18,156 bases of DNA. Source: an uncultured Eubacteriales bacterium (GTDB lineage: Bacteria; Bacillota; Clostridia; Oscillospirales; Oscillospiraceae). The stretch spans positions 1 to 18,156 of the forward strand of contig URPA01000039.1 of NCBI GenBank assembly GCA_900549545.1. Reading direction: 5' to 3'. Below are positions 13,360 to 18,156 of this stretch, piece after piece; position 1 is the stretch's first letter; the number at the start of each line of letters is the position of its first letter. Below the pieces are notes generated by a model, which was not told where the DNA came from, ran no database searches, and worked only from the letters and a program-made list of their open reading frames with translations. Made by a program: the position numbers and the translations under genes.

Positions 13360-14844
13360 ATGTTATATCAGAGCACAAGAAACGAAAATATCACCGCCAA
13401 CAGTATTCAGGCGGTTTTGCAGGGCCCCGCGCCGGACGGCGGGCTCTATATTGACCCCTCGCTGGGCGAGCGCCCCTTTGACTGGCAGGGCTGCCTGTCC
13501 CTGCCGCCGCTGGGCATCGCGAAAGCGGTGCTGAGTCACCTTCTGCCGGATTTTGAGGACATGGAGGAGCTTGTAAACGCGGCCTATGAGGGAAAATTCC
13601 GCTCCGAAAAGCTGACGCCGCTTGTCCCCGTGGGGGAGGATTTTGTCCTTGAGCTGTTCCACGGGCCGACCTGCGCCTTCAAGGACGTGGCGCTTTCGAT
13701 GCTGCCCCGGCTGATAACCGCCGCGAGAAAGCAGACCGGCGCCGCGGGCAAGACCCTCATCCTCACCGCCACCTCCGGTGACACCGGCAAGGCCGCGCTT
13801 GAGGGCTTTCATGATGTAAATGGCACGGGGATAATCGTCTTTTACCCCGCCGATGGGGTCTCCCCCATTCAGAAGGCCCAGATGGTGACGCAGGTGGGCA
13901 GCAATGTGAAGGTCTGCGCTCTGCGCGGCAATTTTGACGACTGTCAGCGCGGCGTGAAGGAGGCCTTCTTGAAGCTGCCGGAGACCGGGGTTCTGGACGC
14001 GGCGGGCTGTGCCCTCTCCTCGGCAAACTCCATAAACATCGGCAGGCTCGCCCCGCAGGTGGCGTATTATTTCATCGCCTACCGTGAGCTTCTTGGCTTT
14101 GGGCGCATCAAGCTGGGCGAGAAAGTGGATTTTGTTGTCCCGACGGGCAATTTTGGGGACATTCTGGCCGGGTACTATGCCCGCATGATGGGCCTCCCCG
14201 TGGGGCGGCTCATCTGCGCGTCCAACGCAAACCGCGTCCTGACGGATTTCTTCCAGACCGGCGTATACGACAGGCGGCGTGAGTTTTATAAAACCGCCTC
14301 CCCGTCTATGGATATACTTGTCTCCTCCAATCTTGAGCGGCTGCTCTTCCTCGCCTCCGGGGGCGACGCGGCCTTCGTGCGCCGCTGCATGGCGGAGCTC
14401 TCCGCGCAGGGATATTATAAGGTGGACGAGAGCATCATGCAGAGCATCCGGGTGGTCTTTTCCGCCTGCTGCTGCGACGAGGCGGAGACGAAAGCCACCA
14501 TCGCCCGCGTCTGGCGGGAGCGGGGCTATCTCTGCGACCCGCACACCGCTGTCGCCTTCTCCGGGGCAGAGCAGTATAAAAAAGAGCGGCAGGGCAATGC
14601 CCCGCTGGTCATTCTCTCCACCGCCTCGCCCTATAAGTTCCCCTCCGCCGTGCTGGCGGCCATCGGCGGCAGCCTCACCGGGGATGATTTTGACCGCATG
14701 GAGGAGCTTTCGCGCATAAGCGGCGTGCCCGTGCCGGAAAATCTTGCCCAGCTCAGAGGCGCTGCGGTGCTGCACCGGGATGTGATTGACGCGGACGGGC
14801 TTCTTGACTATGTCTCCGCATGCGTGAAAAATGGGGAGGTCTGA
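13360..14844 (+). CDS. thrC: Threonine synthase
   Basis: This PLP enzyme converts O-phospho-L-homoserine to L-threonine and phosphate, the last step of the pathway. It has the N-terminal start typical of the longer (about 490-residue) threonine synthase class (YQSTRNEN...GPAPDGGLY). PLP lysine K108 lies in GPTCAFKDVALSMLP, the phosphate-binding TATSGDTGKAA at 137-146, and VPTGNFGDILAGYYA further on. The 494-residue length is normal for this class, which also occurs in E. coli and yeast; the B. subtilis enzyme is shorter. AAGGAG lies 8-9 nt before ATG 13360. It is 12 nt after the ACT regulator gene and 3 nt before thrB, so the three genes are one operon. Confidence 0.97.
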   Translation: MLYQSTRNENITANSIQAVLQGPAPDGGLYIDPSLGERPFDWQGCLSLPPLGIAKAVLSHLLPDFEDMEELVNAAYEGKFRSEKLTPLVPVGEDFVLELFHGPTCAFKDVALSMLPRLITAARKQTGAAGKTLILTATSGDTGKAALEGFHDVNGTGIIVFYPADGVSPIQKAQMVTQVGSNVKVCALRGNFDDCQRGVKEAFLKLPETGVLDAAGCALSSANSINIGRLAPQVAYYFIAYRELLGFGRIKLGEKVDFVVPTGNFGDILAGYYARMMGLPVGRLICASNANRVLTDFFQTGVYDRRREFYKTASPSMDILVSSNLERLLFLASGGDAAFVRRCMAELSAQGYYKVDESIMQSIRVVFSACCCDEAETKATIARVWRERGYLCDPHTAVAFSGAEQYKKERQGNAPLVILSTASPYKFPSAVLAAIGGSLTGDDFDRMEELSRISGVPVPENLAQLRGAAVLHRDVIDADGLLDYVSACVKNGEV

Positions 14845-14847
14845 GCC

Positions 14848-15744
14848 GTGAGCGAGAACAAAAACAGCGTCCGCGTGCGCGTCCCGGCAAGCTCGGCCAA
14901 TCTCGGCCCTGGCTTTGACTGCTTCGGCATCGCGTGGCAGCTCTATGATAATATTGAGTTCTCCTTCGGCGGCAGCGGCCTTGAGATAAGCGGCTGCCCG
15001 GAGAAGTACAGAAACAGCGAGAACCTCGCCTATCAGGGCTTTGAGGCGGTGCGCTCCGCCTGCGGCGCGCAGGCCCGGCCGCTGAAAATAGATTTTCTTG
15101 ACAGCGCCATCCCCGTCTCGCGCGGGCTTGGCTCCTCCGCCGCCCTCATCGCCGGGGGCGCGGTCGCGGCAAACGCGCTGTACGGGCTGAAGCTCTCCCG
15201 GCAGGCGCTTTTAGATATCGTCACGCCTGTGGAGGGGCACCCGGACAACCTCGCCCCCTGTCTATTCGGCGGCTTCACCGCCTCCACCATGGCGGGCGGT
15301 AAGGCGCTCACAGCGCCCTACCCGCTCAGCGATAAGCTGCATTTCACGGTTCTGGTGCCGGATTTTGAGCTTTCGACTCACGCCTCGCGCGCTGTGCTGC
15401 CCGAGAGCGTTCCGAGAGTGGACGCGGTGTTCAATGTCTCCCGCGCGGCGCTGCTGATAAAGGCGCTGGAGCTCGGCGAGCGGGAAATGCTCGCCCCCTG
15501 CCTTGAGGATAAGCTGCATCAGCCGTTTCGCTTCGCGCTTATAGAGGGCTGCGACACCGCCTTGGAGCTTGCCCGCAAGCACGATGCCTGGGGGATGTGC
15601 ATCTCCGGCGCGGGGTCAACGCTGCTGTGCATCTCCGGTGATGTGGATTTTGCGGATAAGCTCCGCCCGGATATTGAGCGTGCGCTGCCCGGCTGGCGGG
15701 TCATCTCCGTTTTGCCGGAGAGCGAGGGCTGCGCCGTCATATAA
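14848..15744 (+). CDS. thrB: Homoserine kinase (GHMP family)
   Basis: It phosphorylates L-homoserine with ATP to O-phosphohomoserine, the substrate of the ThrC encoded just upstream. GHMP-kinase motifs are in order: PASSANLGPGFD (13-24), PVSRGLGSSAA (89-99, the ATP-binding loop) and a late GAGST glycine motif. The 298-residue length is usual. The start is GTG 14848 with GGGGAGG 8 nt upstream, and the gap to thrC is 3 nt. It is the last gene of the operon and is followed after 22 nt by a strong terminator. Confidence 0.97.
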   Translation: MSENKNSVRVRVPASSANLGPGFDCFGIAWQLYDNIEFSFGGSGLEISGCPEKYRNSENLAYQGFEAVRSACGAQARPLKIDFLDSAIPVSRGLGSSAALIAGGAVAANALYGLKLSRQALLDIVTPVEGHPDNLAPCLFGGFTASTMAGGKALTAPYPLSDKLHFTVLVPDFELSTHASRAVLPESVPRVDAVFNVSRAALLIKALELGEREMLAPCLEDKLHQPFRFALIEGCDTALELARKHDAWGMCISGAGSTLLCISGDVDFADKLRPDIERALPGWRVISVLPESEGCAVI

Positions 15745-15766
15745 ACGATAATTCCGCCTCTCATTA

Positions 15767-15804
15767 ACTCGTGTGCGCTATATGCGTACACGAGTATTTT
15801 TTTT
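15767..15804 (+). terminator. Terminator of the thrR-like/thrC/thrB operon
   Basis: ACTCGTGTGCGC (15767-15778) pairs with GCGTACACGAGT (15784-15795; one G-U pair, 12 bp, loop TATAT). A run of eight T ends at 15804. Confidence 0.93.
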
Positions 15805-15848
15805 GCATAAAAGTCCAAATATTTGTCCGCATCCGGCGTACTTTTCTA

Positions 15849-15877
15849 TTGTAATTTGAAAATACTGGGGTTAAAAT
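15849..15877 (+). promoter_or_regulatory. Promoter of ilvA-ridA
   Basis: TTGTAA (15849-15854), 17-bp spacer, TAAAAT (15872-15877). The predicted start is near 15884, with a leader of about 27 nt to the ATG. With the terminator just upstream, this separates threonine use from threonine synthesis. Confidence 0.7.
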
Positions 15878-15910
15878 AAATTCATACCTGATAAAAAAGA
15901 AGGTCTAACC

Positions 15911-17125
15911 ATGAATATTGAACTGCGCGAGATTGAAAAGGCGGCGGGGCGGCTTAAACCCATCCTGCACCGCACGGAGCTTGACCACAGCTCCACATTT
16001 TCCGCCATGTCCGGCGGGGACATTTATCTCAAGTGCGAAAACCGTCAGAAAACCGGATCCTTCAAAATCCGCGGCGCGAGCAACAAGATAGCCTCGATGG
16101 TCGAAAAGGGTGAGCGCTGCCCGGTCGTCGCCTCCTCGGCGGGCAACCATGCGCAGGGCGTTGCCTATGCCGCGCACATGTTCGGCATCCCGGCAACCAT
16201 CGTCATGCCCAAGGCCGCGCCCATCGTGAAGGCACAGGCCACTGAGGGCTACGGGGCGAAGGTCGTCCTCTATGGGGACTGCTATGACGACGCCTATACC
16301 CACGCATGTGAGCTTTGCAAGGAGCAGGGCGCGCAGTTTCTCCATCCCTATAATGACCCCGATGTCATTGCCGGTCAGGGCACCATAGGCCTTGAGATTC
16401 TCTCGGAGCTGCCGCTGGTGGATATCATCCTCGTCCCCGCCGGGGGCGGCGGGCTGCTGGCGGGCATCTCCGCCGCAGTAAAGCAGATAAACCCCCGCGT
16501 GAAGGTCTACGGCGTGCAGGCCCAGGGGGCGGACGCTATCGCCCAGAGCTTCGCCGCGAAGGGCCATGTCACCACCGAGAGTGCCGCCACCATTGCCGAC
16601 GGTATCGCCGTCAAGAATCCGGGCGAGCTGTGCATGGATATAATAAACCGCTATGCTGACGGTGTGCTCACCGTGTCCGACACCGAGATTGCCGACGCGA
16701 TTTTGCTGCTCATGGAACGCTGCAAGCAGATAGTTGAGCCCGCCGGGGCAACGCCGGTTGCGGCGGTGCTGAGCGGGAAGATAGACGTGCGCGGCAAGCG
16801 GGTTGTCTGCGTCATGTCCGGCGGCAATATCGACGTCAGCTTTATCCAGAGCATCATCGAGCGCGGCCTCGCCGCGCGGCACCGGCGCATACGCTTTACC
16901 GTCACCCTGCTTGACAGGCCCGGGAGCCTTGCAAAGCTCCTCGGCATCATATCCGCCGCCGGGGCGAACATCCTCACTGTCGAGCATGATAAGCTCGCGA
17001 CCGTGCTCAAGCCCAACGAGACCGACGTCCACATTGCCTGTGAGGTGGGCGGTCAGGCCCACGGTGACAGCCTCATCCAGACGCTTATTGACAACGGCTA
17101 CACAGTACAGGTAAAACAAAATTAA
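15911..17125 (+). CDS. ilvA: Threonine ammonia-lyase (threonine dehydratase) with C-terminal ACT domain
   Basis: This PLP enzyme deaminates L-threonine to 2-oxobutyrate (via enamine/imine intermediates) and NH3, the first isoleucine-specific step. PLP lysine K52 is in KTGSFKIRGA; SAGNHAQG (76-83) and the tetraglycine loop PAGGGGLLAG (about 176-185) bind substrate and cofactor phosphate. From about residue 331 an ACT-like domain (RFTVTLLDRPGSLAKLLGIISAAGANILTVEHDK) gives the 404-residue architecture with one regulatory domain, shorter than the 514-residue E. coli IlvA. This single-domain form occurs in both biosynthetic (isoleucine-inhibited) and catabolic enzymes, so the symbol is functional rather than proven. 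AGAAGG lies 7 nt before the ATG. ridA follows 14 nt after the stop. Confidence 0.94.
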   Translation: MNIELREIEKAAGRLKPILHRTELDHSSTFSAMSGGDIYLKCENRQKTGSFKIRGASNKIASMVEKGERCPVVASSAGNHAQGVAYAAHMFGIPATIVMPKAAPIVKAQATEGYGAKVVLYGDCYDDAYTHACELCKEQGAQFLHPYNDPDVIAGQGTIGLEILSELPLVDIILVPAGGGGLLAGISAAVKQINPRVKVYGVQAQGADAIAQSFAAKGHVTTESAATIADGIAVKNPGELCMDIINRYADGVLTVSDTEIADAILLLMERCKQIVEPAGATPVAAVLSGKIDVRGKRVVCVMSGGNIDVSFIQSIIERGLAARHRRIRFTVTLLDRPGSLAKLLGIISAAGANILTVEHDKLATVLKPNETDVHIACEVGGQAHGDSLIQTLIDNGYTVQVKQN

Positions 17126-17139
17126 AGGAGATTGTCATT

Positions 17140-17511
17140 ATGAAAGTTGTTTCCACCGAGAAAGCCCCCGCCGCCATCGGCCCCTATTCCCAGGCCACGA
17201 TATCCGGCGGCCTCGTGTACACCTCCGGCCAGATAGCCATCATCCCCGAGACCGGTGAGCTCGCCGCCGGGCTCGAGGCTCAGGCAAACCAGGTTTTCAA
17301 GAACCTGACCGAGCTTCTCAAAGCCGCCGGCAGCGATATGAGCAAGGTCATAAAGACCACGGTTTTCATCAAGCACATGGACGATTTTGCAGCCATCAAC
17401 GCCATCTACGCCCAGTATTTCACGCAGCCCTTCCCCGCCCGCTCCTGCGTGGAGGTGGCAAGGCTTCCCAAGGATGTCCTCGTCGAGTGTGAGGTCATCG
17501 CAGAAGTATAA
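17140..17511 (+). CDS. ridA: RidA family enamine/imine deaminase
   Basis: This small cytosolic enzyme hydrolyses the reactive 2-aminocrotonate/2-iminobutanoate released by threonine dehydratase to 2-oxobutyrate and ammonia. That prevents damage to PLP enzymes. The 123-residue length is typical for the YjgF/YER057c/UK114 family, which forms trimers. Family marks include AAIGPYSQA near the N-terminus, LVYTSGQIAI, and PFPARSCVEVARLPKDVLVE with the substrate-binding Arg101 and the conserved C-terminal Glu. AAAGGAG precedes ATG 17140, 14 nt after ilvA, so dehydratase and detoxifying deaminase are made together. Confidence 0.96.
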   Translation: MKVVSTEKAPAAIGPYSQATISGGLVYTSGQIAIIPETGELAAGLEAQANQVFKNLTELLKAAGSDMSKVIKTTVFIKHMDDFAAINAIYAQYFTQPFPARSCVEVARLPKDVLVECEVIAEV

Positions 17512-17520
17512 ATCTTGAAA

Positions 17521-17556
17521 TGAGCGTTGATGATGTACATCAACGCTCACTTTTTT
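17521..17556 (+). terminator. Terminator of ilvA-ridA
   Basis: TGAGCGTTGATG (17521-17532) pairs perfectly with CATCAACGCTCA (17538-17549) around a 5-nt loop, followed by six T. The SD of the next gene starts 2-3 nt later. Confidence 0.93.
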
Positions 17557-17570
17557 GAAAGGAGATAAAA

Positions 17571-17957
17571 ATGAACGAAGAAATCAAAAAACTGATAGCC
17601 GCGGCGGATAAAGCGATAAAAGATGAGCGCTTTGACGATTTGATGGAGTATTACACCGATGACGCCGTTCTGGTCGTAAAGCCCGGAATGGAGGCGCATG
17701 GAAAGGCCGCAATAAAGGAGGCTTTTATAAAAATCGCCGCGTATTTTGACAACAGCGTTGTACCCACGCAGGGGAACATGCTGATGCTTGAAGCGGGAGA
17801 CACGGTTCTGGTTTTGTCCCAGACCCTGCTTGATGCCGACAACAGGGAGAGCTCCGAATACAGCATGGACAGGCGCGCAACATATGTCTACCGCAAGGTA
17901 GACGGCAGGTGGCTTTGCGCCATTGATAATTCCTACGGAACTACGCTGCTCGACTGA
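17571..17957 (+). CDS. NTF2-like (DUF4440/SnoaL-type) small protein
   Basis: This 128-residue protein has the shape of the NTF2-like cone fold. An N-terminal helix pair (EEIKKLIAAADKAIKDERFDDLMEYY) leads into YTDDAVLVVKPG, then HGKAAIKEAFIKIA. Strands carrying QTLLDADN and RRATYVYRKVDGRWLCAIDNSYG follow, with the family's usual 'W-R/A-I-D' ending. Members include enzymes, polyketide cyclases and ligand-binding proteins of unknown role, so no reaction can be assigned. AAAGGAGAT lies 6 nt before the ATG. It sits directly after the ilvA-ridA terminator, so it has either read-through expression or an unseen promoter. No terminator is seen after it. Confidence 0.8.
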   Translation: MNEEIKKLIAAADKAIKDERFDDLMEYYTDDAVLVVKPGMEAHGKAAIKEAFIKIAAYFDNSVVPTQGNMLMLEAGDTVLVLSQTLLDADNRESSEYSMDRRATYVYRKVDGRWLCAIDNSYGTTLLD

Positions 17958-18156
17958 AAAAATCGCAGCCTCGCCGGAAAAGAACGGTGTCAATAAGGCC
18001 GTTAACGGTCACGCGATAATATGAAAGAAAACAGACGAACAAATTGGAAGTTGTATACTTCTAACCTATCAACACATTCAACTCAGCGCATAATCTTTCC
18101 GTCTTGCACGGGAGATTGTAAAGAGGCACTCCTCTTTACTCGTTTCAATTAGGGTG
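17958..18156. other. Gene-free right end of window
   Basis: No gene is seen. Small inverted repeats are present: palindrome CCGTTAACGG (17999-18008) and hairpin GTAAAGAGG/CCTCTTTAC (18118-18126/18131-18139, loop CACT). The hairpin is followed by TCGTTTCAATT rather than a clean T-run. Any larger element here is cut by the window edge. Confidence 0.5.

Noticed and set aside
13363..14775. 470-residue minus-strand frame over thrC
   Set aside because: Antisense shadow of thrC with low-complexity Gly/Arg/Ala composition and no recognisable domain.
15905..17119. 404-residue minus-strand frame mirroring ilvA
   Set aside because: Same length as ilvA only because both frames stay open; composition is His/Gly/Asp-rich noise and there is no SD.
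18118..18156. Hairpin plus GTTTCAATTAGGGTG at the window edge as the start of a CRISPR array
   Set aside because: Only one copy is visible, no spacer-repeat periodicity can be seen before the edge, and no cas gene lies in the window.

Overview
The window looks like a chromosomal segment of a fairly high-GC anaerobic Firmicute of the class Clostridia, most likely the Oscillospirales/Oscillospiraceae group. The clues are the gene set (RlaP-type nucleotidyltransferase remnant, WYL-type regulator remnant, PMT-like glycosyltransferase, UPF0735 ACT protein, threonine cluster), strong AGGAGG-type ribosome binding sites, and intergenic two-hairpin repeats of the 'CAGTCAGCTTCGCTGACAGCTCCCC' type. The taxonomic call is inference from pattern memory, not from a search.

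Layout. 1-201 is a repeat-rich intergenic stretch. 226-2876 is a two-gene unit: a HAD-IIA phosphatase and a PMT-like membrane glycosyltransferase with an extracytoplasmic discoidin-like insert. 2877-3432 holds a terminator and repeat copies but no gene. 3433-3682 is a complete tRNA-Ala(GGC) unit: promoter, tRNA bracketed by a 15-bp inverted repeat, terminator. 3700-3895 looks like a small structured RNA locus. 3928-4753 is a mosaic of broken genes: the start of a WYL-type regulator, the left end of an IS30-family element, and the C-terminal part of an RlaP-like nucleotidyltransferase. 4765-4950 is a run of hairpins/terminators. 5046-6938 encodes two adjacent lipoproteins; the first appears to use a non-canonical ACG start. 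A small membrane protein (minus strand) and a MATE efflux pump (plus strand) diverge from 7516/7700. The pump's promoter and SD lie in a large inverted repeat.

The right half (9275-17511) is an almost complete aspartate-to-threonine-to-2-oxobutyrate pathway. On the minus strand lie hom-lysC-asd. Divergent from them on the plus strand lie an HTH+ACT protein of the UPF0735/ThrR(PheB) type, thrC and thrB. A terminator and a new promoter follow, then ilvA-ridA (threonine dehydratase plus the deaminase that clears its reactive enamine/imine product). LysC and Asd make aspartate semialdehyde, Hom makes homoserine, ThrB phosphorylates it, ThrC makes threonine, and IlvA/RidA send it toward isoleucine. 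The hom and thrR-like promoters overlap at their -10 boxes beside an inverted repeat, and the HTH+ACT protein is the obvious candidate regulator. The window ends with an NTF2-like small protein and about 200 bp without a gene.

I see no CRISPR array, phage module or toxin/defence system. The items most worth a second look are the tRNA-bracketing stem, the candidate small RNA, the IS30/RlaP hybrid ORF, the ACG start, the MATE control region and the threonine divergent promoter with its compact homoserine dehydrogenase.
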